A stretch of DNA of 64,000 bases from Pseudomonadota bacterium (GCA_021812385.1 JAKANO010000004.1:124001-188000); one strand, 5' to 3'. Positions 1 through 8,691 are shown, counted from the first letter of the stretch. A program made the numbers and translations. The notes: generated by a model from the sequence alone, not told the origin.

Positions 1-578
1 GGGATCGCGATCAGGCCGATGCAGGCCGCCGTAAACAGGCTCACCGGATAGGCTACCAGCACGACCAAGGGCAGCAGCGGCATGGCGCCGCGCTTGGGTA
101 AATACAACACCAACACCAGCGTCAACGCGGCGATGGCCAGCATGGCCGCATCCAGCAGCAAGGTCTTGCGCTGCACGCGGTCGGCCATGCGCAAAGCCTC
201 GAGCAGCAATCCGGCGCCGACGCAGGGACCCAGCCATAAATAAAACAAGTCGGAGGGGGAGGGAAAAGCGCCATAGCCGATTGCTGTCTGCACATCCCAG
301 ACGATTTGGCCGATGGCGTATGCGCTCAGGCCGATGGCGATCCAGCGCAGGCCTTTGGCGCTTTCGGCCGGCGCGGTGCGCAGGCCGAGCCAGGCAAGAA
401 TCGCGGCAGTGGCGGTGCCCGCCGTCCAGTGCAGGTTGTCGAAGAAACGCACCCAGTGCATATCCTGCGCCCAGCGGATGCCGGCGACCCCCGCCAGCAA
501 GCCTGCCATACCGAGCATCCACACGACGCGCGTGCGTGAGAAAGCATTATTCCGGCTGCGCTGGTGCATCGGTAGCAT
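1..578 (-). CDS. Membrane sensor protein, 5'-part only (runs off the window)
   Basis: Reading the reverse strand gives an open frame from an ATG at 578 (alternatives at 641 and 569) to the window edge without a stop. The protein shows several hydrophobic segments: VVWMLGMAGLLAGVAG, a central pair, and LLLDAAMLAIAALTLVLVLY, followed by another near the edge. Around position 270 it carries FPSPSDLFYLWLGP, which resembles the PSxADxFYL stretch seen in N-terminal seven-helix domains of many GGDEF/EAL and PAS signalling proteins. The catalytic part would lie outside the window, so the output domain is unknown. A GGGAG stretch lies just before the 578 start. The family assignment is inference from one motif and the hydrophobic pattern; the presence of a coding region is more certain. 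Confidence 0.6.
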   Translation of the reverse strand, partial: MLPMHQRSRNNAFSRTRVVWMLGMAGLLAGVAGIRWAQDMHWVRFFDNLHWTAGTATAAILAWLGLRTAPAESAKGLRWIAIGLSAYAIGQIVWDVQTAIGYGAFPSPSDLFYLWLGPCVGAGLLLEALRMADRVQRKTLLLDAAMLAIAALTLVLVLYLPKRGAMPLLPLVVLVAYPVSLFTAACIGLIAI

Positions 579-795
579 ACGCTCCCATAAGATCTTTAAA
601 ACGGTGGTGACGCAGTGCGCGCCGCCGAGAGTCTGCGCCATGCTATCTGCATGGCATTATATATTTCGGCGGCAATTATGCATCCGCAACTTGATCGTAG
701 ATCGAAACAACGGCGACCAATGAAAACGTGCAGATTTTTTACGTTCCCCGCTGCTATAATTTTCTGACCGATTCATAGCTCAGGAGCGCGTCAAC

Positions 796-1206
796 ATGTT
801 CGCCTTATCGAAATCCGCAACTGTGGATCAACTGCAACTCGATACCCTGCTCGAAGGCAAACCTTTCCGCCTCACCCTGACCGAGGCAGCGCATCGCGCC
901 TTGGCCCAGCGCGCGACGCCGCTGATCGCCGAAATGGAATTTTATTTCTCCTGCTTGATCCGTTTGCAGGTGTTGTTCTACGAGCAGGACGAAGCCGCGA
1001 CGGCCACTCCCATTACGCCGCATCTCGCGGTGCACTTCCGCCCCGTGATGAGCCGGCGCTGCGACTTGCACGCCGTCGAAGGCAAGTCGCCGCTGGATGA
1101 TTTCCCGCTGGTAAAGCGCGCGCCGTATGTGCCGCATTGGCTGCATCTCGATTACAAAAAAGGCGCGTGGGTGGGCGAGTTCGGCTATCAGTCGACGCAT
1201 AAATAA
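796..1206 (+). CDS. Conserved-looking hypothetical protein, 136 aa
   Basis: The frame starts at an ATG preceded by AGGAG at 782-786 and ends 10 bases before a GC-rich repeat. The protein is soluble, with no signal peptide or membrane segment. It contains an aromatic central stretch (EMEFYFSCLIRLQVLFYEQ) and a C-terminal basic/aromatic part (PHWLHLDYKKGAWVGEFGY). I do not recognise a family. Codon use matches the neighbours and the antisense frame is less protein-like, so I consider it real. It stands alone, divergent from the membrane sensor to its left. Confidence 0.65.
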   Translation: MFALSKSATVDQLQLDTLLEGKPFRLTLTEAAHRALAQRATPLIAEMEFYFSCLIRLQVLFYEQDEAATATPITPHLAVHFRPVMSRRCDLHAVEGKSPLDDFPLVKRAPYVPHWLHLDYKKGAWVGEFGYQSTHK

Positions 1207-1216
1207 CTCGGCACCG

Positions 1217-1255
1217 CAGACCCCCGGGGGAGAAACAGACCCCCGGGGGGAGAAA
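1217..1255. repeat. Two tandem copies of a 19-20 bp CCCCCGGGGG-containing unit
   Basis: Two adjacent near-identical units each read CAGA, then a perfect CCCCCGGGGG palindrome (with one extra G in the second copy), then AGAAA. They lie just after the stop of the 136-aa gene and before the FliD-like gene. Each unit could fold as a short GC hairpin, but no T-run follows, so a classical terminator is not supported. Confidence 0.6.
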
Positions 1256-1435
1256 CAGCCCCCATCCCTTGCCGCCACCCTGGCAAATCTTGCCGGTGCA
1301 AAACTACGGACTGATCCCGCGTCCAGCGCGCGCTCTGCGCTAACTGCTTGTCTTGCCGGACAAAAAATCTCGTCATTTTGCGCGCATCAAGTAGGCACGC
1401 TGCTTGCTCTATGTAACACAAAGGAGCAAAACGCC

Positions 1436-2338
1436 ATGGACATTAACCCCGCTACACTCACGCAAAACCTTGCCCTGTTTCAATCGCAGGTGCTGGGCTC
1501 ACTGTTCGGCGCCAGCGCCAGCGATTCCGGCACAGCGGGCGTGGGCGATATTTTTTCAACGCTGCTCGCGCAACAAACCGGGCGCAATAAAACCGATACC
1601 AGCCTCACCGCTCTGCTCAACCCAGCTAAGGACGCAAACGGCCTCTCGCCTACCGGCCGCAACCTGGCGCTCTTCAATCCGGAAGCGGCTTACAACTTTG
1701 CCACCTTCATCAACAGCCGCGACGTGCTGTACAAAGCGCAATTTTCCGAACTCAGCCAAATCAAATCCGGCGTCTCGCAGCTACAGATCGCCGGCCAAGG
1801 CTTAGGCGATATCAGCACCAACACCCAGCCCGCCGGCGTGGAAGCGCTGCTGCAAAATTTTGTGGGGACTTATAACCCCTGGCGCGCGTCGTTCAATGCC
1901 GACATACAACAGGGCGGGCTGCTAGACCATGTGCAAGCCGCCGAGGTATCGCTGCATGAGCTGGAGCAAAGCGTGAGCAACCGTTTCTTTGGTGCACAAG
2001 ACGGCGTGCGCGGCCTGAGCGACCTCGGCATCAGCATCGACCCCAGCACCCATTTCGCAACGCTGGATAGCCAGCAACTTGCCGCCACCCTGAGCGCCAA
2101 CCCGCAAGGTGCCGTCAACGCCATTCATGCATTCAGCAGCAACTTCGCCAAATCCGCGGCGCTGCTGAATTCGGACAATAACTTTATTCCCAACCAGCTC
2201 AACAACCTCAGCCGCGTCATTCATTACATCGACGATCACAAAGTCGCGCTCACCCAAGAATTCGGCACTGGCGATCCTGCCGCCCCTACTGGAAAAGTCG
2301 CCCAAGCGCTCGCGGCGTACAACCAGAGCTACTCCTAA
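1436..2338 (+). CDS. FliD C-terminal-like protein, 300 aa
   Basis: I chose the ATG at 1436 because AAGGAG (1421-1426) sits nine bases before it; the longer in-frame extension upstream is untypical coding sequence. The protein begins MDINPATLTQNLALFQSQ. Its second half has the pattern of the C-terminal region of flagellar filament-cap proteins (FliD): FVGTYNPWRASFNADIQQGG, then LSDLGISIDPSTHFATLD and LAATLSANPQGAVNAIH, matching the family rhythm L-x2-LGI, a D-x-L-D stretch, then L-x2-ANP. It is shorter than ordinary FliD (usually over 400 aa) and lacks a recognisable N-terminal FliD domain. No flagellar genes surround it. A role in filament or adhesin capping is possible but unproven. Confidence 0.6.
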   Translation: MDINPATLTQNLALFQSQVLGSLFGASASDSGTAGVGDIFSTLLAQQTGRNKTDTSLTALLNPAKDANGLSPTGRNLALFNPEAAYNFATFINSRDVLYKAQFSELSQIKSGVSQLQIAGQGLGDISTNTQPAGVEALLQNFVGTYNPWRASFNADIQQGGLLDHVQAAEVSLHELEQSVSNRFFGAQDGVRGLSDLGISIDPSTHFATLDSQQLAATLSANPQGAVNAIHAFSSNFAKSAALLNSDNNFIPNQLNNLSRVIHYIDDHKVALTQEFGTGDPAAPTGKVAQALAAYNQSYS

Positions 2339-2438
2339 AATACAAGGCAAGTCGCCCTCTACAGCTTGCACAGGGCTTGAATCGGGTGCGCTTTGTACCA
2401 CACTGAATACCTTAGGCAACCTAAATAAGGAGTTCACT

Positions 2439-2786
2439 GTGAATACCACCGAACTAGCAAGAGAGATGAGCGCCGAAGCGCAAGCGGAAGTGTCAAAAGA
2501 GCAGTTGATGGCGGATTTCAGGGTGGTGGTCAACGATGCGGAAGCCTTGCTGAAGGCCACGGCCAATCAAACCGGCGATAAGCTGGCCGCGGCGCGGGCG
2601 AAAGTGGAAGAGTCGCTGCAGGTCGCGCGCGCCAGATTGGCGGAGGCGCAATCGGCCGTAGTGGCCAAGACCAAAGCGGCTGCCAAGGCGACGGATGCTT
2701 ATGTCCATGAGAATCCCTGGAATGCGGTCGGCATCGCCGCTGCGGTCGGCTTGCTCGTCGGCATTCTCATCGGTCGCCGCCACTAG
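2439..2786 (+). CDS. YqjD/ElaB-family (DUF883) membrane-anchored protein
   Basis: GTG start with AAGGAG at 2427-2432. The 115-aa protein has a charged, alanine-rich helical body (residues about 10-85) followed by the hallmark ending of the DUF883 family: NPWNAVGIAAAVGLLVGILIGRR, a single C-terminal membrane helix capped by arginines. In E. coli the relatives YqjD and ElaB are stationary-phase inner-membrane proteins that bind ribosomes through the soluble part. Here it is the first gene of a three-gene set with YqjE- and YqjK-like proteins, separated by only 3 bp from the next, the same order as in E. coli yqjDEK. Confidence 0.9.
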   Translation: MNTTELAREMSAEAQAEVSKEQLMADFRVVVNDAEALLKATANQTGDKLAAARAKVEESLQVARARLAEAQSAVVAKTKAAAKATDAYVHENPWNAVGIAAAVGLLVGILIGRRH

Positions 2787-2789
2787 GCC

Positions 2790-3182
2790 ATGGCTGAGGC
2801 TAACACCGATAGCGGCACGGGGCTGTTCGAATCCCTGAAGACGTTTTCGGCGACATTGATTGCGATCACCCACACGCGTCTGGAACTGTTGTCGACAGAC
2901 CTGGAGGAAGAGCGCGAACACTTGTTGTCGATGCTGGTGCTGGGTTTGCTGGCCTTGTTTTGCATCGGCGTGGGCGTGGTGTTGGCAACGATTTTTGTGG
3001 TTGTCGCCTTCTGGGATGGCTACCGGCTGGCGGCGCTGGGCACCCTGGCCGCGCTGTTTGTGTCGGCGGGGGCGGCGGCCGTAGGATTCGTCAAACACAA
3101 GCTGCGCATCAAGCCGCGGATTTTTGCCGCGAGCTTATCGGAGCTGAGCAAAGACCGGCAGCACTTGTCTTCTCGCACATGA
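2790..3182 (+). CDS. YqjE-like (phage holin superfamily III) membrane protein
   Basis: A 130-aa protein starting at the ATG three bases after the YqjD-like stop. It has an N-terminal amphipathic region (SLKTFSATLIAITHTRLELL), a conserved ELLSTDLEEER stretch, and two membrane helices around residues 48-75 and 78-100, typical of YqjE. Its stop overlaps the next start as ATGA (3179-3182), which indicates translational coupling. The biochemical role of YqjE is not established; co-location with the DUF883 protein suggests a common envelope-stress function. Confidence 0.85.
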   Translation: MAEANTDSGTGLFESLKTFSATLIAITHTRLELLSTDLEEEREHLLSMLVLGLLALFCIGVGVVLATIFVVVAFWDGYRLAALGTLAALFVSAGAAAVGFVKHKLRIKPRIFAASLSELSKDRQHLSSRT

Positions 3183-3493
3183 ATGAAAAGCATATCCAGC
3201 TGGCCCAGAAGCGCGAGCGCCTGATTGCACAGGCGGCGCAGCAACGCGCCACGCTGGCGCGCAGCGTGCAAACTTGGCGCGGCCCGTTGGCGCTGGCCGA
3301 CCAAGGGCTCTCCGCGCTGCGCTATCTGAAACACAATCCCTTGTGGGTGGTCGGCGGTGTGGCGGTATTCGTGGTACTGCGCCGGCGCAGCGCGGGCAAA
3401 TGGCTGCGGCGCGGTTGGGTGGCCTGGAATATGCTGCGTCGCTTGCGCGCGGCTAGGCTGCGCGTCCACTCGCAAATAGCGCCGTTACGTTAA
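3179..3493 (+). CDS. YqjK-like protein, 104 aa
   Basis: The ATG at 3179 overlaps the upstream TGA by 4 bp. The protein opens with MNEKHIQLAQKRERLIAQAA, a basic coiled helix, and then has a hydrophobic stretch (HNPLWVVGGVAVFVVLRR) and a strongly basic C-terminus. Composition and position match YqjK-like proteins that close yqjDEK operons. Function is unknown. No terminator is obvious behind it. Confidence 0.75.
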   Translation: MNEKHIQLAQKRERLIAQAAQQRATLARSVQTWRGPLALADQGLSALRYLKHNPLWVVGGVAVFVVLRRRSAGKWLRRGWVAWNMLRRLRAARLRVHSQIAPLR

Positions 3494-3547
3494 GCGGAAT
3501 ACCTTGCGCGGTATTCAATGCGGCAATCTCGGCCATGCTGGGCTTTC

Positions 3548-3557
3548 GGGGGGGGGG
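3548..3557. repeat. Poly(G) tract of 10
   Basis: An uninterrupted run of ten G residues lies in the 149-bp gap between the YqjK-like gene and the next small gene, about 85 bp before that gene's start. Homopolymer G tracts of this length are prone to slippage. Apart from this tract the gap shows nothing I recognise. Confidence 0.8.
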
Positions 3558-3642
3558 TTGCAGACCTTCCCTAATATTTTCGTTGTTTATGCCGTAAATT
3601 ACCTTAAGGTGAAGTAAATCACGTTACTGAAAACTGGCCAAT

Positions 3643-3969
3643 ATGCGCTTTCCCATCGATCCGCCGCCACCGCTTAACGTCACCGATAACCCGTATGAAG
3701 TACAGGAAACGGCGGGTATCAAAGCTTTGCGCCCGCTGGGGCCGAGCCCGCGGCACCAGCAAATCGTGTGGCCGCGGCACGAGCCCGAGCCGCCAGTGGA
3801 GCAGCGCCAGGCCGGCGCAGATACCCGTAAAAGTGCTGATCGCCGTCAGGCAGACCGTCGCCAGTACACGCAAAAAGTATTGGTCGATACCCGCTTGGGC
3901 CGCGATCGACGCAATACCCGGCGCCGCCCCGACGACCCGCCGCCGCCCAGCATCGACGAAAAAGCTTAG
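3643..3969 (+). CDS. Small proline/arginine-rich hypothetical protein, 108 aa
   Basis: ATG start; the only upstream purine element is a weak GGCCAAT, so the start is uncertain. The protein has a proline-rich N-terminus (MRFPIDPPPPLNVTDNPYEV) and a basic repeat-like section, KSADRRQADRRQYTQ then VLVDTRLGRDRRNTRRRPDD, with a DTRxGxDRR stretch of the kind found in small uncharacterised betaproteobacterial proteins. It converges on the GGDEF/EAL gene, whose stop is 33 bp away. A long reverse-strand frame overlaps it but is not protein-like. Cellular role unknown. Confidence 0.6.
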   Translation: MRFPIDPPPPLNVTDNPYEVQETAGIKALRPLGPSPRHQQIVWPRHEPEPPVEQRQAGADTRKSADRRQADRRQYTQKVLVDTRLGRDRRNTRRRPDDPPPPSIDEKA

Positions 3970-4001
3970 TCCTGTATCAACCCGAAAAATCTTCCAAGCG
4001 A

Positions 4002-6440
4002 TTATTGGGAGCGGGGAATGTCTTGGCTTGCCTGCGACATGGGCAGCGGTTCCGGCCGGTGCAGAAAAAATCCCTGGCCGTAATCCACGCCGATTTCCTT
4101 GAGCGCGATCAGCGTATCGTGGTCTTCCACAAACTCCGCCACGCAGCGCAGGCCCAGGGTTTTGGCAATCTGCGAGATGGCGACCACGATGGAATAGTCG
4201 TGCTGGTTGCGCAGCATGTTGCGCACGAAGCTGCCATCGATCTTCAGATAATCCACCGGCAGGGTTTTCAAGTAGCCGAATGAACTCAGGCCGCTGCCGA
4301 AATCGTCCAGCGAAAACTGGCAGCCCATGCGCTTGAGCTCGCTCATGAACTGGCCGGCGTGGGCGATATTCTGGATCGCCGCCGTTTCCGTGATTTCGAA
4401 GGTCAGTTGTCGCGGTCGCACGCCGCTGCGCAGAATTTCCCGCTTCACATAGTCGAGCAGATCGGATTGGCCCAACGACTGGCCGGAAAGGTTGATGGCG
4501 AAGCTGGCCATGGGGCTGTCTACACCCTGCTGCGCGATGAGCTTGAGTGCGTGGTGCACCACCCAGCGGTCGATGTCCGGCATGCGCCGGAAGCGTTCGG
4601 CTGCGGGGATCAGCTTGCCCGGCGGGATGAGCGAGCCGTCGTCCTCCAGCATGCGAATCAGCAGTTCGCAACGCAGGGAAAGCTGCGCATCGTCCGTCAG
4701 CGGGAAAATTTTCTGGTGGTACAGGACGAAGCGATCCGCTTGCAGCGCAGGGGTAATGCGCGACGACCATTGCATTTCCAATTGCCGCCGCGCTTGCTCC
4801 ACATCGTTCATTTGCGACACATGGATTTCGTTGCGCCCTTTGTCCTTGGCCACGTAGCAGGCGACATCGGCTGCGGTAAATATGTCGGCCAAGGTACCGG
4901 ACCCCGGGCGGATGGCGACGATGCCGATACTGACGCCGATTTCGAAGGCGTGGTCGTCCACTACATAGCGGTAATCGCGAATGCTGTTGCGGATTTCCGC
5001 CGCGTAGAAGGCCGCTTGATCGAGATTGACGTCGTGCAGCAGCAATCCGAATTCGTCCCCGCCCAGGCGGCCGACCATGTCCTTGTCGCGCGTCTTGTCG
5101 CGGATCAGCTTGCCCAGTTCGATCAGCAGTTGGTCGCCGGCGTAGTGCCCACAGGTATCGTTGACCACCTTGAATTGGTCTAGATCCATGTAGCACATGG
5201 CATGCACGCGGCCTTCTTCGGCGACTTCCTGCAGCGCTTGTTCGATGTGCCGCTCGAACTGGCGGCGATTGATCAAGCCGGTCAGCGTGTCGTGCGTGGC
5301 CTGGTATTCCAGGCGCCGCGCAATTTCGCGTGTAGCCGTCACGTCGCGCACCACCAGCACGGCGCCCACGGTTTGCCCCGCGCGGTCGCGAATCGGCGAG
5401 GCGGTTTCCTCAATGGCATAGACGCCGCTTTGACCGCTGATTAATTGGGCGCGCGCCATGCCGCTGATTACGCTGTTCTCGGCTAGGCACAGGCGTACCG
5501 GGTTGACCAGCGGGCTGCCGGTCGGCTCGTCCACCACTTGATAAATCTTCTCGATCGGCTTGCCGCGCGCGCTCGCCAACCCGTGTCCGGTGAGCTTTTC
5601 GGAGACGGGGTTCATATAGCGCACCAGTCCACTGACATCGGTGGTGATGACGGCGTCGCCGATCGAGTGCAGCGTGACTTCGGCCCGCTCCTTTTCTTCG
5701 TGCAGCGCCTGTTCCGAGCGGTGCAGCGCTTCCACGCGCTCTTGCACGGCCTCGGACATGGCGTTGAAATTCGCGCTCAACAGGCCGATTTCATCGCGTC
5801 CTTGAATCGGAATGCGCGCGGCGTAATCGCCGGCCGCGATCTTTTGCGTGGAGCTGACCAGATAACGGATATGCCGCGTCAGCAGATAGCCCGCGCCGGC
5901 GAGCAGCAGGAAAGACAGCAAAATCTCGGTCAAAGCAATCAGGCTGCCCTGGCGCAGGATGTTGTCGCGGGAAGCCGCGAGTGACACGAGCGACAATCCA
6001 AAGCGCACGCTGCCCACCTGCACTTTACTCACGGTGAGGGGCGCACTGGCGTCGTAGATCATATCGCTGACACTGCTGCCCACATTCATGTCCAGCGCGG
6101 GCATGCGCGCCGCATCGATTGCACCGGCGCGGGCGTAGATTTCATTGCGGTTATCGTAAACGACGATATAGGTCAGATCCGACAGGCGATTGCTTACGAG
6201 TTGCGTGATGATCTCGCGGATCGCGGCATGGTCGCGTTCGAACAAGCGTGCGCTCAGCGATGCATTGAGCAGCGGCGTCAGCGCTTCCAAACGCGTTTGG
6301 GTCTGTTCTTGCAGGGTTTCATTCAATAGCCGGAAACTATTGGCAAGCAGCAGTCCCAGCATAATGGCCTCGACCGCGATGCTGACGATGACCAATTTGG
6401 TTCGGATGGAGCGCCAGAAGGGTACGCGGGAAGGGCTCAT
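4002..6440 (-). CDS. HAMP-PAS-GGDEF-EAL c-di-GMP signalling protein, 812 aa
   Basis: Membrane-bound protein expected to make and/or break down cyclic di-GMP. An N-terminal membrane helix (VIVSIAVEAIMLGLLLANSF) is followed by a periplasmic sensor region to about residue 165, a second helix (LIALTEILLSFLLLAGAGYL), HAMP (about 185-245), PAS (about 255-375), GGDEF and EAL. The GGDEF signature is intact (R-LGGDEF, G460-F464). The EAL signature reads ELL (E592), and the other key positions are present: INLSGQS, EITET, DDFGSG, LKID and AEFVE. The protein may therefore be bifunctional. It starts 8 bp after the stop of the PhnD-like periplasmic binding gene, and together they look like a ligand-binding/receptor pair. 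Confidence 0.95.
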   Translation of the reverse strand: MSPSRVPFWRSIRTKLVIVSIAVEAIMLGLLLANSFRLLNETLQEQTQTRLEALTPLLNASLSARLFERDHAAIREIITQLVSNRLSDLTYIVVYDNRNEIYARAGAIDAARMPALDMNVGSSVSDMIYDASAPLTVSKVQVGSVRFGLSLVSLAASRDNILRQGSLIALTEILLSFLLLAGAGYLLTRHIRYLVSSTQKIAAGDYAARIPIQGRDEIGLLSANFNAMSEAVQERVEALHRSEQALHEEKERAEVTLHSIGDAVITTDVSGLVRYMNPVSEKLTGHGLASARGKPIEKIYQVVDEPTGSPLVNPVRLCLAENSVISGMARAQLISGQSGVYAIEETASPIRDRAGQTVGAVLVVRDVTATREIARRLEYQATHDTLTGLINRRQFERHIEQALQEVAEEGRVHAMCYMDLDQFKVVNDTCGHYAGDQLLIELGKLIRDKTRDKDMVGRLGGDEFGLLLHDVNLDQAAFYAAEIRNSIRDYRYVVDDHAFEIGVSIGIVAIRPGSGTLADIFTAADVACYVAKDKGRNEIHVSQMNDVEQARRQLEMQWSSRITPALQADRFVLYHQKIFPLTDDAQLSLRCELLIRMLEDDGSLIPPGKLIPAAERFRRMPDIDRWVVHHALKLIAQQGVDSPMASFAINLSGQSLGQSDLLDYVKREILRSGVRPRQLTFEITETAAIQNIAHAGQFMSELKRMGCQFSLDDFGSGLSSFGYLKTLPVDYLKIDGSFVRNMLRNQHDYSIVVAISQIAKTLGLRCVAEFVEDHDTLIALKEIGVDYGQGFFLHRPEPLPMSQASQDIPRSQ

Positions 6441-6448
6441 GGATGCGG

Positions 6449-7276
6449 TTATGGGGTTTGTTTGGTGAGGGCGCGGGTATAGGGGTCGAGTTGCCTCATG
6501 GTTTTGTCGTCAATTTTTTCAAAATGCTTGAATTCGGTGGCGCTGAAGTAGGCCTTGCCTTCGTTGGTTTTGTCAAAGCCGAGGACGGCGACTTGTATGC
6601 GCTTGATCAGTTCCGCCGGCAAGCGGCGGTTGGCCATCAACATAAAGCCGGGAACCGCCGGTGTTCTGCCGATTTCACGCAGTTGTGCGCGCACCTCCGG
6701 ATCAGCTTTGTCCCATAGCACAAAGCCGGTAACCGAAGCATCGCTCTCGCGCCGAACCGGCGCATACAGCGCATTGTTGTGCGTTAGGCTACCGATGACG
6801 GTGATGTCCTGGCCGGGCACCAAGCCGTTCTGGCGGAGCTCATCTACGCCCAACTGGTAAATGATCGAAATCGGCTGGGCCATCATGATGGTTTTGCCCT
6901 TCAGGTCGGCGAGGCTGCGAATGCCGGAATCCTTGCGCACCAGGAAAACACCGAACACCTGATGCGCCGTCTTGGCGACGCGGATGTAGCCGTCGCGGGT
7001 TTCCGCCAGGCGGCCCAAGTGCGGTGCGGTGAGTATCAGATCGTATGCGCCCTGCTGCGTGCGCGCCATGAATTCGGCAAAATTCGGCGCGGTGATCATC
7101 TCCACCGGCCGTTGCAACTGCGCCTCTAGATAGGTCTTCAGCGGCGTGTGCAATTCCATCAATTGGCCGCGCGAAACATAAGGAAAAAGGCCGAGGGTGA
7201 GTGGCGCCTCAGCACCGCGAACCAAGCCGGAGACGGCGAGGAGAATGGCGAGCGAGAACCAGCGAATAGTTTTCAT
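6449..7276 (-). CDS. PhnD-like periplasmic substrate-binding protein
   Basis: A 275-aa protein with a clear signal peptide (MKTIRWFSLAILLAVSGLVRGAEA, cleavage after GAEA or nearby). The mature part has the phosphate/phosphonate-binding fold pattern: LTLGLFPYVSRGQLMELHTP, AEFMARTQQGAYDLILTAPH, SLADLKGKTIMMAQP and GFVLWDKADPEV. Ordinary PhnD serves an ABC transporter, but no permease or ATPase is here. The next gene, 8 bp on, is a GGDEF/EAL receptor with a periplasmic domain. This suggests the protein delivers a ligand signal to that receptor instead of feeding transport. The ligand is unknown. Confidence 0.85.
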   Translation of the reverse strand: MKTIRWFSLAILLAVSGLVRGAEAPLTLGLFPYVSRGQLMELHTPLKTYLEAQLQRPVEMITAPNFAEFMARTQQGAYDLILTAPHLGRLAETRDGYIRVAKTAHQVFGVFLVRKDSGIRSLADLKGKTIMMAQPISIIYQLGVDELRQNGLVPGQDITVIGSLTHNNALYAPVRRESDASVTGFVLWDKADPEVRAQLREIGRTPAVPGFMLMANRRLPAELIKRIQVAVLGFDKTNEGKAYFSATEFKHFEKIDDKTMRQLDPYTRALTKQTP

Positions 7277-7344
7277 ACGAGCCCCCTTCTAATAACCTTA
7301 GTCAATCCTTGGCAGCTCAGTCAAGCGCTGTAATGTAACAGGCA

Positions 7345-8331
7345 TCAAATTCCTGCTGGATACAAGCCCGCCGCTTGTTCCAACTGCGCCACCACCCGCG
7401 CGCGCAGCTTTTGTGGCGCGAGCACTTCGACCTCGGGTCCGTGTTTGAGAATATCCATGATCAGTTCGCGGTCATCGGAATAGGGGATTTCCAAGAGATA
7501 GCTGCCATCGGTTTGGAACTTGCTTTTTTGCCGTGGGTGCCATTGTTCGTAGGCCACCCAGCGCGCGCGTTGCGCGGTGAATTTGAGCTTGGCCCATTGC
7601 ACTTTTTTGCCGGAGAAAATGCCATAGCCGGCGCCCAGCACTTCGTCCAGGGTTTTTTCCGAGAGGTTTTTAGCCGGCGCTTCCAGAATCTCGGCTTTGA
7701 GAATCGAATCCACGGCGAAACTGCGCAACTCGCGCCGCAAGTGGCACCAGGCATCGAGGTACCAGTTGTCGCGGTAGTGCACCAAGCGTTGCGGCGAGAT
7801 TTCGCGCTCGGTGGTCTGGTTGCTGCCGCGGGCGCGATAGGTGATAAACAGCCGCTTGCGCCGCAGCAGCGCCGAGCCGACTTGCTCGAAGTGGTGCAAC
7901 TGCATGTGGCGCGCACCGACGCCGATGATGCGCACGCGTTTGCGCACTTCCTCCACCGTATTGTCGGCGGTGCCGAGCAGGCCGTTGAGCCGCGCCATGA
8001 GCGGCTGGATGTGCGGCCCGAGCAGACCGCCTTGGTCGAGCGTGGCGAACAAATGCTGCATGGTCAGCAGGGCGTGGATTTCCGAGGCGTTGAACCACAA
8101 GCCGGGCAGTTCGAATTGGCTGCCGGCCGGGCTGTCGCTTTTATCGTAACGGTAGCCGCCGGCGGCGCGATCCCAGGTGATGGGCGCGTTGAGGCGATTG
8201 CGCAGGTATTCGAGATCGCGCTTGATGGTGGCGGGCGAGACTTCCAGCGTTTCGATGAAGGTTTGAAACGGGACGACGCGGCGTTCGGTGATGAGTTGAT
8301 CGATTTTGTAGAAGCGTTCGGTGCGGTCCAC
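7345..8331 (-). CDS. WYL-domain transcriptional regulator
   Basis: A 328-aa YafY-type regulator. The N-terminus is a DeoR-like winged helix (MDRTERFYKIDQLITERRVV, then VSPATIKRDLEYLRNRLNAP). The middle is a WYL domain with the expected core IGVGARHMQ, then LFITYRARG and LVHYRDNWYLDAWCHLR. The C-terminal WCX part follows. Such proteins bind nucleic acid or nucleotide ligands via the WYL domain and regulate genes, including DNA-damage and defence genes in some bacteria. The target here is unknown; it stands between unrelated genes. Confidence 0.92.
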   Translation of the reverse strand: MDRTERFYKIDQLITERRVVPFQTFIETLEVSPATIKRDLEYLRNRLNAPITWDRAAGGYRYDKSDSPAGSQFELPGLWFNASEIHALLTMQHLFATLDQGGLLGPHIQPLMARLNGLLGTADNTVEEVRKRVRIIGVGARHMQLHHFEQVGSALLRRKRLFITYRARGSNQTTEREISPQRLVHYRDNWYLDAWCHLRRELRSFAVDSILKAEILEAPAKNLSEKTLDEVLGAGYGIFSGKKVQWAKLKFTAQRARWVAYEQWHPRQKSKFQTDGSYLLEIPYSDDRELIMDILKHGPEVEVLAPQKLRARVVAQLEQAAGLYPAGI

Positions 8332-8364
8332 GGCATCCCCTATGCGTGTGTAATCGAATGACGC

Positions 8365-8691
8365 TCAGTGGCGGGCGCCGCCACGCTCGATGTTAGCCAC
8401 ATAGCCGCCGGCGCGCGCCATCGCTGCGCGGATCTGTTCCAGGCTGAGGGTCTGCATCACAGCATCGCGCAAGGTCTCGGCATCGGGGTCGCCTTGCAGC
8501 ATGGCCACGCTGAGCCAGGCGTAGGCTTCCACTGCGTCTTGATCCACCCCGCGGCCTTCGGCGTAGACCAAGCCGGTGCCGTATTGGGCATCGGTATTGC
8601 CTTTCAGGGCCTCTGCACGCAGCGCTTGCGCCAGTTCTGGATCGTGGCGCAGCAGGATCAATTGGCGCATTAGGTCGTGTCGTTTCTTCAT
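8365..8691 (-). CDS. Short Sel1-like repeat protein, 108 aa
   Basis: I chose the ATG at 8691 (MKKRHDLMRQLILLRHD) over one 10 codons upstream. The body contains two Sel1-like helical repeats: ALKGNTDAQYGTGLVYAEGRGVDQD and AVEAYAWLSVAMLQGDPDAE, with the diagnostic A-x2-G-x-GLVY-x-GxGV-xQD pattern. Sel1 repeats mediate protein-protein contacts. No signal peptide is present. It ends 33 bp before the WYL regulator start and could be co-transcribed with it. Confidence 0.75.
   Translation of the reverse strand: MKKRHDLMRQLILLRHDPELAQALRAEALKGNTDAQYGTGLVYAEGRGVDQDAVEAYAWLSVAMLQGDPDAETLRDAVMQTLSLEQIRAAMARAGGYVANIERGGARH

Noticed and set aside
3619-3969. Part of the 3619-5196 reverse frame as an independent membrane protein
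   Set aside because: Contains a hydrophobic stretch but no start context, and it opposes the better supported forward gene at 3643.
3619-5196. Reverse-strand open frame of 525 codons overlapping the GGDEF/EAL gene end
   Set aside because: It is in another frame of the well-supported GGDEF/EAL gene for most of its length and is Arg/Pro-rich without domains. The small forward gene at 3643 is a better reading of the rest.
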